Positions 9,040 to 16,891 of a stretch of DNA of 64,000 bases are shown piece by piece. Source of the DNA: Bradyrhizobium sp. NFR13 (lineage in GTDB: Bacteria > Pseudomonadota > Alphaproteobacteria > Rhizobiales > Xanthobacteraceae). A program made the position numbers and the translations under genes. The stretch spans positions 682,001-746,000 of the forward strand of contig NZ_FOTP01000001.1 in assembly GCF_900114605.1 (NCBI RefSeq), read 5' to 3'. The notes beneath the pieces were generated by a model. The model ran no database searches. It was not told the DNA's origin and saw only the letters and a list, made by a program, of their open reading frames with translations. Each line of letters opens with the position of its first letter. The first letter of the stretch is position 1.

Positions 9040-10263
9040 ATGCGCGATTTTCGCGATGCAAAGGCTATGGCGCAGACCCTGCGCGAAAACCTCACCACCA
9101 AAGCCGTCACGATCAGTCACAGCGAAAGCCTGGAGCTGATATCGAGAATATTGGGTGTCGCTGACTGGAATACCTTGTCTGCAATGCTGCAGGTCGGTCG
9201 AACTTCGCCAGAAGTGCCGACTATCAAACTTCAAGCCGGAATATCAAGCTACCCGGCCATTCCTCTGAGAGATCTCGTTCCATTCCCGACAACGACCTAC
9301 CCGCTTTTTGTCGGACGGGAGAAAACAATACTCGCTCTGAAAGATGCCTTCGCGCGGCAGCGGGAGGTCGTGCTTGCTATTCAAAAGAACGAAACTGTTG
9401 ACGAACCTGGCTTCGAGGACATCTACGACATTGGGGTTCTCGCCCAGTTGCTTGAAATTCAAAGGCTTGATGACGGCACGCTCAGGGTTCTGGCGCAGGG
9501 ACGTCAACGCGTCGTGATTCAGCGCTTCGTAGGCGAGACCGGCTCGTATAGAGCCGACGTTACAGGCGTGAGTGAGGGTCCGATTCCTGATGAACCGGAA
9601 CTGATCCAGCAGGCAGCCAAACGGTTCGAGAGCTACATTTCGGCTCACGACATGCGCGTGCCACCGATTTGGCCGCCACTGGAGAGAACCCTCGACCCCG
9701 GACGGGTTGCCGACGTCATCGCCTCGCATATCGTCCTGCCGATCAGCGAAAAGCAGAAGCTGCTGGCGACCCTCGATCCAGTGAAGAGGCTGAAAAGCGC
9801 CGATGCCCTTATCGACCTGTCGACGCTGCCGCTTTCTCCCGCGCTTCACGCGACGCGGCGACGCGCTATCGAATATGCCGACCAGAGAGGCCATCAATAT
9901 GCAACGTTGGAGCACCTGTTACTTGCACTGCTCGATGATGCCGATGCCGCAGCGGTGCTGCGAGATTGCAATGCCGACTTCAGCACGTTGAAAGCCGACC
10001 TGATCCGCTACCTCGATAAGGAACTGAAAAATCTGATGACCGAGACCGGCAAGAATGGTCAGCCGACGGCGGCGTTCGTGCGTGTGTCTCAGCGTGCTGC
10101 GATTCACGCGCAGGAGCTTGGCTGGTCTGAAGTGAAAGGGTCAAACATCCTGCTGGCCATCTTTCCCGAAACAAGAAGTCCGGCTGTCCGCCTGCTGAGC
10201 GGACAAGGCATCACCCAGAAACTGGTGACTGCCTCGATCACTGGAAACACAGGATCGGTCTGA
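9040..10263 (+). CDS. Lon-N / ClpA-N domain fusion without ATPase
   Basis: A 407-residue soluble protein built of three parts. Residues 1-50 (MRDFRDAKAMAQTLR...DWNTLSAML) match a short module I recall on glyoxalase-superfamily proteins. Residues about 70-270 are a Lon N-terminal substrate-binding domain (IPLRDLVPFP, PLFVGREK, IYDIGVLAQLLE, ending in the Lon linker). Residues about 280-400 hold two Clp-N repeats of ClpA type (GHQYATLEHLLLALLDD; EVKGSNILLAIF). There is no Walker motif and no protease domain. ATG 9040 has AAAGGA eight bases upstream. Third codon positions look less GC-rich than in neighbours. I infer a substrate adaptor or competitor for Clp/Lon proteases; the role is not established. 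Confidence 0.85.
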   Translation: MRDFRDAKAMAQTLRENLTTKAVTISHSESLELISRILGVADWNTLSAMLQVGRTSPEVPTIKLQAGISSYPAIPLRDLVPFPTTTYPLFVGREKTILALKDAFARQREVVLAIQKNETVDEPGFEDIYDIGVLAQLLEIQRLDDGTLRVLAQGRQRVVIQRFVGETGSYRADVTGVSEGPIPDEPELIQQAAKRFESYISAHDMRVPPIWPPLERTLDPGRVADVIASHIVLPISEKQKLLATLDPVKRLKSADALIDLSTLPLSPALHATRRRAIEYADQRGHQYATLEHLLLALLDDADAAAVLRDCNADFSTLKADLIRYLDKELKNLMTETGKNGQPTAAFVRVSQRAAIHAQELGWSEVKGSNILLAIFPETRSPAVRLLSGQGITQKLVTASITGNTGSV

Positions 10264-10349
10264 CGACGTCCGAACGTTTAGGAGCGTCATTCACAAACGC
10301 CGGCTTGGGCGATACTGATCGCCCGGCCGGTGAGTGCGCGTGATGCGCC

Positions 10350-11588
10350 TTAAACCGCAGGATCGGGAAACGCCGCAGCCTGCTGCATCGCGCGGCGCTT
10401 GACGAAACCCGCCGTGACCAGCGCCACCAGACCGAGAATGACCGGCGGGAAAACCACAGCATTGACTGTCGACCAGCCGTAATTCGCCAGCAACTGGCCG
10501 GACGAGAATGAGCCCACGGCCATCAGACCAAACACCAGGAAATCGTTGAAGGCCTGCACCTTGTTGCGCTCCTGCGGCCGATGGGCCTCCAGCACCAGTG
10601 CGGAAGCGCCAATGAAGCCGAAGTTCCAGCCGAGACCGAGCACGACGAGACAGATCCAGAAATGCATCGCGCTGATGCCGGCAATGCCGATCACCGCGGC
10701 GATTGCTTCAAGCGCCAGACCTGCAGCCACGACCCTCGACGCGCCGAAGCGTGCGATCAGCGATCCCGTGAAGAAGCTCGGCCCATACATCGCCACGATG
10801 TGCCACTGCAGGCCGAAATTGGAATCGCTCAGCGTCAGCCCGCAGAGCTTCATCGCCAGCGGCGCTGAGGTCATCACGAGATTCATCATCGAATACGACA
10901 CCACACCGCAAATTGCGGCTGCGATGAAGCGTGGCTGGCGCACGATCTCGAGCAGCGGCCGGCCACCATGCATGTCTGCAGGCGCAGGCTTCGGCGCATC
11001 CACCGTGGAGAGCAAGGCCATCGCGATCAGGGCGACCACCGCCTGCGCCGCGAAGCTCGCAGCAAACAAATAGGGCGACCAGATATCCATGGTCCATTGC
11101 ACGAGCTGCGGGCCAAGCACGCCGGCGAACACGCCGCCAGCCATCACCCAAGAGACGGCCTTCGGGCGATAAGACGGGCTGGCACCATCAGCCGCGGCGA
11201 AGCGATAGGATTGTGCAACAGCGCCGTAGAAGCCGCCGAAGAATGTCGCGCAGCAGAACAGGGCGAATGATGCTTTCAGGATCGCAATGGCGCCGAGCAG
11301 GCCGCAAAGCGCTCCTGCGCCGCTGCCGATAATGAAGGCGACGCGGCGACCATAGGCGCGGGAGATCATGCCGACCGGCAGCGTTCCGCAGGCGAGGCCG
11401 ACGACATAGACCGAAATCGGCACCGTCGCGAGCGAGACACTCGGCGCCAGCGTTGCACCAACGATGGCGCCGGTGGCGAAGATGACAGCCGAATTGGCGC
11501 CGCCAAGCGCCTGCGCTGCCGCCAGCCGGAACACGTTGGAGCGTGCGCGCGCGTCATCGTGCATCTCCGGAGTAGCCGCGTCGATCAT
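10350..11588 (-). CDS. Major facilitator superfamily transporter
   Basis: A 12-segment inner-membrane transporter of about 412 aa. The loop between segments 2 and 3 has the MFS pattern (GMISRAYGRRVAFIIG). The second half carries a similar repeat (FTGSLIARFGASRVVAAG). The best general match by eye is the YfkF/YnfM-like drug:proton antiporter group, but the substrate cannot be read from sequence. It appears to be transcribed alone, convergent with the Lon-N/Clp-N gene. Confidence 0.87.
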   Translation of the reverse strand: MIDAATPEMHDDARARSNVFRLAAAQALGGANSAVIFATGAIVGATLAPSVSLATVPISVYVVGLACGTLPVGMISRAYGRRVAFIIGSGAGALCGLLGAIAILKASFALFCCATFFGGFYGAVAQSYRFAAADGASPSYRPKAVSWVMAGGVFAGVLGPQLVQWTMDIWSPYLFAASFAAQAVVALIAMALLSTVDAPKPAPADMHGGRPLLEIVRQPRFIAAAICGVVSYSMMNLVMTSAPLAMKLCGLTLSDSNFGLQWHIVAMYGPSFFTGSLIARFGASRVVAAGLALEAIAAVIGIAGISAMHFWICLVVLGLGWNFGFIGASALVLEAHRPQERNKVQAFNDFLVFGLMAVGSFSSGQLLANYGWSTVNAVVFPPVILGLVALVTAGFVKRRAMQQAAAFPDPAV

Positions 11589-11702
11589 GGGGAAATCCGC
11601 CCGGATGTGGCCCGGTTCGTCCCGGGGCCTTTGTTCAGCACGACTATGACGACCATCCTGCGGCAGATCAACACACGCCAGCGCGTACGCACCATGCGCC
11701 GA

Positions 11703-12383
11703 TCAGACGAGAGACCGATCAAAGACCAGAATCAGATTGTTGGCCGGCATCTCGATGACCTCGGCGAGCTTGAGACCGACGCCCTGCGCGACGCGCTCCA
11801 GTTCCTCGACATCGCGCACGCCCCATTCAGGATTACCGTCGCGCAGGCTGGTGTCGAACACGGCATTGCTCACGGCCGTATGTTTGCCGCCGCGCTTGAA
11901 CGGGCCGTAGATAAAGAGACGTCCATCCGGCCGCAGATATTTTGCAGCGCCCGCGATCAAACCTTCGGCGACGGGCCATGGCGCGATGTGGACGACATTA
12001 GCGCAGAACACCGCGAGCAGCGCACCCGGGCCGCTGCCGTTCTCCATCTCCGGGCACCACGCCGGATCCAAGAGATCAATCCGCAGCGGCGGTCTGACAT
12101 TCGTCAATTGCGCATGGGTGCGCCAGGCGGCGATGCTTTTGAGATGGGCGTCGTTGAGGTCGCTGGGCCACCAGGTGATGTCGGGCGTTTGTCCCGCAAA
12201 GTGAATGACATGCTGGCCAGTGCCGCTGCCGACTTCTACGACATCGCCGCAAGACTGCTGCAGGAAAGTCGCAAGAACCCGCCAGATCGCCTCGTGGTTG
12301 CGATGGAAAGCCGCGGCATCGAGTCGGCCATCATCTTCCACGCGCCGGCCATCCCGACCGAACTCGACCACATATTCCGCCAT
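11703..12383 (-). CDS. DUF938 SAM-dependent methyltransferase-like protein
   Basis: A 226-residue class I methyltransferase-fold protein of the DUF938 family, whose substrate is unknown. The SAM-binding motif I is VVEVGSGTGQHVIHFA; motif II is WWPSDLND. Family signatures follow: FCANVVHIAPW, LFIYGPFKRGG and DTSLRDGNPEWGVRD. Length is normal. It lies between the MFS gene on the same strand and the divergent persulfide dioxygenase gene, with about 145 bp in between. Confidence 0.88.
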   Translation of the reverse strand: MAEYVVEFGRDGRRVEDDGRLDAAAFHRNHEAIWRVLATFLQQSCGDVVEVGSGTGQHVIHFAGQTPDITWWPSDLNDAHLKSIAAWRTHAQLTNVRPPLRIDLLDPAWCPEMENGSGPGALLAVFCANVVHIAPWPVAEGLIAGAAKYLRPDGRLFIYGPFKRGGKHTAVSNAVFDTSLRDGNPEWGVRDVEELERVAQGVGLKLAEVIEMPANNLILVFDRSLV

Positions 12384-12527
12384 TAGGCCCTCGCTGCTGC
12401 GGGCAGTATCCCGAAGTTGCGTTCACGAACAAGAGAAGAAAGAGGTCGTCCAAACGCAGCCAAATGGGTTAATATTCTGACGAATACCCGATCTAAAGAA
12501 GGATCGACCACGCAGAATGGTGCGCCC

Positions 12528-13568
12528 ATGATCTTCCGTCAGCTGTTCGACAGTGTGTCCGGCACATATAGCTATCTGCTTGCCAGCCGCCACGGCGGTG
12601 AGGCGCTGATCCTCGATCCAGTCCTGGAAAAGGTCGATCGCTACTGTCAGTTGCTGCGCGAGCTCGACCTGAAGCTCGTGAAGGCGGTCGATACGCATCT
12701 CCATGCGGACCACGTCACCGGCCTCGCCGAACTGCGCGACCGTACCCATTGCGTCACCATCATGGGCGATCAGAGCAAGGCTGACGTCGTGGCCATGCGC
12801 GTCAGCGACGGCGACAAGGTGACGATCGAGGGCGTCGAGCTCGACGTGATGTATACGCCCGGCCACACCGATGACTCCTACAGCTATCTGATGGGCGACC
12901 GCGTCTTCACCGGCGACACGCTGCTGATCCGCGGCACCGGCCGCACCGATTTCCAGAATGGCAGCGCGCGGGCGCAGTATGATTCACTGTTCAACCGCCT
13001 GCTTAAGCTGCCGGACGAGACGATGGTGTTCCCGGCACACGACTACAAGGGCGACACCGTCAGCACCATCGGCGAAGAGAAGCGCTACAATCCGCGCCTG
13101 CAGGTGAAGTCCGTCGAGGACTACATCGAGCTGATGGGCAAGCTCAACCTGCCGAACCCGAAACTGATGGATGTGGTCATCCCTGCCAATATGAAGGTCG
13201 GACTGAAGCCGGACGCGCTGAAGAAGCAAGGCCTGGCGCTGTCTCCGCGGGAGGCCATTGCCCATCTCGGCGATCCCGCCATCCTGCTGGTTGACCTGCG
13301 CGAGAGCGGCGAGCGCGCCAAGCACGGCGTACTCGCCGGCGCGCTGCATGCGCCCTACCCGTCGATATCGGACAGCCTCAAGCCCGGCGGCATGTTGCGC
13401 GAGGTGGCCACTGCCACCAAGCGCCGCATCGTATTCTTCTGCGCCTTTGGTGAACGCTCGGCCATGGCCGTCAATGCCGCGAAGGAAGCGGGAATCGACA
13501 ATGCCGCACATCTGGACGGCGGCATCGATGCGTGGAAGAAAGCTGGCGGCCCGGTGCTGGCCGCATGA
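12528..13568 (+). CDS. Persulfide dioxygenase-rhodanese fusion (ETHE1-like)
   Basis: A cytoplasmic sulfur-oxidation enzyme of 346 aa. The first 240 or so residues are a metallo-beta-lactamase fold of the ETHE1/BlhA type with THLHADHVTG, YTPGHTDDS and FPAHDYKGD supplying metal ligands. A rhodanese domain follows (about 245-345) with its active-site Cys in FCAFGERS. ETHE1-type enzymes oxidise glutathione persulfide to sulfite, and the rhodanese could pass sulfane sulfur on to thiosulfate. I chose ATG 12528 because it begins the family's usual MIFRQLFD; upstream in-frame codons look non-coding. No BigR/SqrR-type regulator gene is adjacent. Confidence 0.9.
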   Translation: MIFRQLFDSVSGTYSYLLASRHGGEALILDPVLEKVDRYCQLLRELDLKLVKAVDTHLHADHVTGLAELRDRTHCVTIMGDQSKADVVAMRVSDGDKVTIEGVELDVMYTPGHTDDSYSYLMGDRVFTGDTLLIRGTGRTDFQNGSARAQYDSLFNRLLKLPDETMVFPAHDYKGDTVSTIGEEKRYNPRLQVKSVEDYIELMGKLNLPNPKLMDVVIPANMKVGLKPDALKKQGLALSPREAIAHLGDPAILLVDLRESGERAKHGVLAGALHAPYPSISDSLKPGGMLREVATATKRRIVFFCAFGERSAMAVNAAKEAGIDNAAHLDGGIDAWKKAGGPVLAA

Positions 13569-13616
13569 TATAGCGAGCAAGGCGGACCAACCCGCCACTC
13601 GACAGGGGGGACTACA

Positions 13617-14447
13617 ATGGCGTCGACACGATCGGCTGCGCCAATGCTGCTAGCAATGGTGTTCGCACTCTCCCTGCAACCGGCCTCAGCACAAACCGCA
13701 GCGCAGACCCCCGCGCCAACATCCGCCGGCCCCATCGACCCAGCGTTGATGCAGGACCTCGTGGTGGCGAACCATGTCCTCACCGATCTCAATGTGATCG
13801 ACGGTTTCGGCCATGTCAGCATGCGCCACCCGACCGATCCCAATCGCTACCTGATGGGGCGCTCCGTGGCTCCGGCGCTGGTGACAGCCGACGACATCAT
13901 GGAATACGACCTCGATTCCAATCCCGTCGATGCAAAGGGACGCGCCAGTTTTCTCGAACGCTTCATTCATGGCGAAATCTACAAGGCAAGACCGGATGTC
14001 AAAGCCGTCGTCCACACGCATTCGCCGGGAATCATCCCCTTCAGCGTCAGCAGCACGCCGCTGCGACCGGTGTTTCACCTCGGCGCCTTCCTGTTTCCAG
14101 ACGTACCGGTGTTCGAGATTCGCGACAGCGCCGGCATGAGCAACATGCTGGTCAGCAACACGCAACTGGGCAAGGCGCTGGCCAATACGCTCGGCGACCG
14201 CAGTGTCGCGCTGATGCGGGGCCATGGCAGCGTCGTCGTGGCGAGCACGATTCCGATGGCGGTGTTTCGCGCCCATTACAGCAACGTCAATGCGCAGCTG
14301 CAGTCGCAGGCGCTCGCCCTCGGCGGATCGGTGAGCTATCTGCTGGGCGAGGAGAGCCAGAAAACGCTGGGGGTCATCGACCAGATCCATGGCCGGGCTT
14401 GGGATCTGTGGAAGCGCGCCGCGCTGGAAAAAATGGCGCCCAAATAG
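13617..14447 (+). CDS. Exported class II aldolase/adducin-family protein
   Basis: A 276-residue protein with a clear signal peptide (hydrophobic core LLAMVFALSLQ, likely cleavage after ASA) ahead of a class II aldolase domain. The zinc-site histidines appear as VVHTHSPG and, later, RGHGSVV and FRAHYSN. Cytosolic family members act on sugar phosphates such as fuculose-1-phosphate or ribulose-5-phosphate, which are unlikely periplasmic substrates, so the role here is unclear. It starts 48 bp after the persulfide dioxygenase gene, with a GGGGG run (13605-13609) as a possible weak ribosome site. Co-transcription with that gene is likely. Confidence 0.85.
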   Translation: MASTRSAAPMLLAMVFALSLQPASAQTAAQTPAPTSAGPIDPALMQDLVVANHVLTDLNVIDGFGHVSMRHPTDPNRYLMGRSVAPALVTADDIMEYDLDSNPVDAKGRASFLERFIHGEIYKARPDVKAVVHTHSPGIIPFSVSSTPLRPVFHLGAFLFPDVPVFEIRDSAGMSNMLVSNTQLGKALANTLGDRSVALMRGHGSVVVASTIPMAVFRAHYSNVNAQLQSQALALGGSVSYLLGEESQKTLGVIDQIHGRAWDLWKRAALEKMAPK

Positions 14448-14457
14448 CGACGCTGCA

Positions 14458-15513
14458 TCAGGCCTCGTGAACCCGAACCTCGATGTCGTCATAGCCTTTG
14501 ACGCGATAGACGATCACCGAGATCATCCAGCTCAGGATGAAGATCGCTATGATGAGGTAACCGAGCGCGCCGAAATTCTCGTTCAGCGCCTCGATACCGT
14601 CCCAGAAGCTGCCTGACAGGTCGAGCTTGCGGCCGATCAGGCCAAGCGCCTCGACGCCGCCAATCACCAGCGCCACGATCACCGACACCAGCGTGATGAT
14701 CATGTTGTAATACAGCTTGCGGATCGGCTTGACGAAAGCCCAGCCATAGGCGCGCACCATCAGCACCGAGTCCGTCGCATCGACCAGTGACATTCCCGCC
14801 GTGAACAGTGCGGGAAATACGAGGATCGACCACATCGACATGCCGTCGGCGCTTTGCGAGGCCGAGATGCCCAGCAGTGCGATCTCGGTCGCCGTGTCGA
14901 AACCAAGCCCGAACAGGATGCCGAGCGGATACATGTGCCAGCTCTTCGAGATCACATCGAAGACCGAGCGCAGCATGCGACCGATAACGCCGCGTTGCGC
15001 GAGCAGAATATTGAGGTCTTCGTCGATAAACCGCTCACCGCGCTTCACCGCCTTGAACAGGCGATACACCGATACGAGAATGAAGATATTGGCCACTGCC
15101 ACGATCAGCAGGAAGAAGGCCGAGACGCTGGTGCCGATCAGGCCGCCGATTTCCTTGAAGTCCGCGAATTTCTCCTGCAGTGCCGACACTGCCAGCGCCA
15201 CGAAGATGGATGCCACGACGACCACAGTGGAATGACCGAGCGAGAAAAACAGGCCCACGGACAGCGGACGCTTGCCGGACTGCATGAGCTTGCGCGTCAC
15301 ATTGTCGATCGCCGCAATGTGGTCGGCGTCAACGGCGTGGCGCAGGCCGAAGGTGTAGGCGAGCAGCGCGGTACCCAGCAGAACCGGCTGGTCGCGGAAG
15401 GCGATCAGGGCCCATATCCAGGCCAGCACGTTGGCCGGGATCAGAATGGCGTAGATGGCGATGATGCGGCTGCGCAGATTGTCGGCGCCATCGTTGAACA
15501 GTGTGCGGATCAT
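14458..15513 (-). CDS. Nickel/cobalt permease, NiCoT family
   Basis: A HoxN/HupN/NixA-type secondary transporter (351 aa, about eight membrane segments) for high-affinity Ni or Co uptake. The family signature RHAVDADHIAAIDN in helix II is intact, as are FSLGHSTVV and LGFDTATEIALL. I start at ATG 15513, since upstream codons (to 15582) look unlike the family. Nickel would serve urease or uptake hydrogenase, neither of which lies in this window. I saw no cobalamin or NiCo riboswitch in the 170 bp upstream. Confidence 0.93.
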   Translation of the reverse strand: MIRTLFNDGADNLRSRIIAIYAILIPANVLAWIWALIAFRDQPVLLGTALLAYTFGLRHAVDADHIAAIDNVTRKLMQSGKRPLSVGLFFSLGHSTVVVVASIFVALAVSALQEKFADFKEIGGLIGTSVSAFFLLIVAVANIFILVSVYRLFKAVKRGERFIDEDLNILLAQRGVIGRMLRSVFDVISKSWHMYPLGILFGLGFDTATEIALLGISASQSADGMSMWSILVFPALFTAGMSLVDATDSVLMVRAYGWAFVKPIRKLYYNMIITLVSVIVALVIGGVEALGLIGRKLDLSGSFWDGIEALNENFGALGYLIIAIFILSWMISVIVYRVKGYDDIEVRVHEA

Positions 15514-15731
15514 GGGAGTGTTGCAGTCCGGATTACCACCGGATTGTCTCAGGAAGGCCCGACGGACGCAACCTGGCCTCATTCACTTCGAATTCGCCGC
15601 ATTTTCGGCACAAAGCGATTAACTGCAGCGGTCAGTTAGGTGGCAGCGGGGGTGCCGCTTCCTATATGTACGTGATAAGAATGACACAGAATTCGCTGCG
15701 CGGCGATCGCACGGCCCAACCCGAGGCGTTG

Positions 15732-15968
15732 ATGGACACCGAACAGGAACAGAAGACACCCGCAGAACTGAAGGAAATCCGGCTCGCTCGCAAGGCGGCG
15801 CAGGAAGCCGAAGGCGTGAAGGCGATGGCCGACATCGCAGCCGCGGATGTTGCCATCCGCAAGCGGACCGAGGAACTGCGCGCGCTCCGTCTCGCCAGGG
15901 AAGCCGAAGAATTGGCGAACCCGCCCGCGCCCAAACCGAAAGCTACCAGAAAAAAGAAAACGACCTGA
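15732..15968 (+). CDS. Small charged Ala/Lys/Glu-rich protein
   Basis: A 78-residue highly charged protein with repeated helical LxxxRLARxA segments (LKEIRLARKAAQEAE, LRALRLAREAEELA) and a basic PKPKATRKKKTT tail. I do not recognise a family. ATG 15732 is one of several possible starts; ATG 15681 would add 17 residues. Its stop overlaps the start of the next small gene (TGATG), and the next protein carries the same RLAREA motif, so the two look like a duplicated, co-translated pair. The basic tail suggests nucleic-acid binding, as an inference. Confidence 0.6.
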   Translation: MDTEQEQKTPAELKEIRLARKAAQEAEGVKAMADIAAADVAIRKRTEELRALRLAREAEELANPPAPKPKATRKKKTT

Positions 15969-16222
15969 TGCCAACTGACGACAAAGCAACGAAATCGGAA
16001 CGCGACGCCGCGGCCAAAGCCGTCCTCGACAACATGGCCCGACTGAAAGCCATGCGCCTTGCCCGCGAAGCGGCATCGCCCCCTGCTCCGGCCAAGAAGA
16101 AGGCCGCCGCAAAATCGGGCAAGACATCTTCGAGCAAGACATCTTCAAGCAAATCGACGGAAAAAGCACAGGCTCTGGCTGCGTGGCTCGCCGATCAGCG
16201 GAGCGGCGGCCGCAGGACCTGA
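15968..16222 (+). CDS. Small Ala/Lys-rich protein with SSSKT repeats
   Basis: An 84-residue protein translationally coupled to the preceding small gene by a TGATG overlap. It shares the LKAMRLAREA motif with that protein. It continues into a Lys/Ala segment and a short tandem repeat (KTSSSKTSSSKS) encoded by 15-bp direct repeats at about 16120-16150. Low complexity and positive charge suggest a DNA- or RNA-binding tail like those of histone-H1-like proteins. No named family is recognised. Confidence 0.6.
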   Translation: MPTDDKATKSERDAAAKAVLDNMARLKAMRLAREAASPPAPAKKKAAAKSGKTSSSKTSSSKSTEKAQALAAWLADQRSGGRRT

Positions 16223-16254
16223 TATCGCAGGACCTGCCTTCGCAGGATCTGATC
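16213..16254. repeat. Short tandem repeat of about 14-15 bp
   Basis: GCAGGACCTG, then TCGCAGGACCTG and TCGCAGGATCTG, follow each other at the 3' end of the small Ala/Lys-rich gene. The unit is imperfect and covers its stop codon, so slippage here could change the C-terminus. Confidence 0.55.
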
Positions 16255-16258
16255 TATC

Positions 16259-16507
16259 TCAAGCTGCGCTCGGCGCCGGCCACTCGATCATGGTACGGGT
16301 CTTGGTTGCAGAATCGTAGACCTGGATCTGAAGCATCTGAAACTGGTTCTTCAGCTTCATACCGGCTTCTTCCGCGGCTTCGACCGTATCGTGATGCGAT
16401 TTGAAATGGCCATCCACCACCAGTGAATAACCTTCGGTCGGCGCCCTGTCGGCGCGAACGAATTTGCGCGCCTGCGGTTCGTCGATCTCTAGCTTGGGCT
16501 TCTTCAT
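16259..16507 (-). CDS. Small conserved-looking hypothetical protein
   Basis: An 82-residue protein starting at ATG 16507, with a GGAG seven bases ahead. The sequence looks like a compact alpha/beta fold (GYSLVVDGHFKSHHDTVEAAEEAGMKLK followed by VYDSATKTRTMIEWP) with no signal peptide or membrane segment. I do not know the family. It is divergent from the small acidic gene at 16670 and converges on the Lys-rich pair. A longer in-frame start at 16627 adds residues that look non-coding. Confidence 0.65.
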   Translation of the reverse strand: MKKPKLEIDEPQARKFVRADRAPTEGYSLVVDGHFKSHHDTVEAAEEAGMKLKNQFQMLQIQVYDSATKTRTMIEWPAPSAA

Positions 16508-16669
16508 CGTCACTCCAGAACAGGATTCGCCCGATTTCAAAGCGGGCAGGATTCGCCCCCCGTTTACACGGTCATGCGGAAAAGCACAGGGCAATTGCGG
16601 GATTGCGGCAATATCTGCTTCAATCACGGTCAGAATGAGGTCAACGCAAGCAATCTGGCGGGGAAAATG

Positions 16670-16813
16670 ATGAGCGGACGAGTGGGCAGGCCCGAAGACG
16701 AGAAGCCGGCCAAGGACGATCCGAAGAAGCCCACGCCGGCGCGGCCCGAGGACGATGAGGAAGACGGCGACATCGCCACGCCGAAACGCGATCGCAACGA
16801 CGAAGATATTTAG
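16670..16813 (+). CDS. Small highly charged protein
   Basis: A 47- to 48-residue protein beginning MSGRVGRPEDEKPAKDD and continuing as an alternation of acidic and Pro/Lys-rich stretches, almost certainly disordered. GGCGGGGAA just upstream may serve as a ribosome site; tandem ATGs at 16667 and 16670 leave the start ambiguous. No family is recognised. It is divergent from the 82-residue gene and is followed by a strong stem-loop. Confidence 0.45.
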   Translation: MSGRVGRPEDEKPAKDDPKKPTPARPEDDEEDGDIATPKRDRNDEDI

Positions 16814-16840
16814 CCGCGCAAAGAGGTCATACCATAAGAC

Positions 16841-16868
16841 ATCGGCGCGCCATGACTGACGCGCCGAT
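16841..16868. terminator. Bidirectional terminator-like hairpin
   Basis: ATCGGCGCG and CGCGCCGAT form a perfect 9-bp stem around a 10-base loop between two convergent genes, ending 24 bases before the stop of the lyase gene on the minus strand. Confidence 0.6.
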
Positions 16869-16891
16869 AGGTTTTGAGTAGCGAAGATTCG

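Noticed and set aside
8827-9234. Minus-strand frame before the Lon-N/Clp-N gene, considered as a regA or transposase remnant
   Set aside because: No receiver, HTH or transposase motif is visible on either strand.
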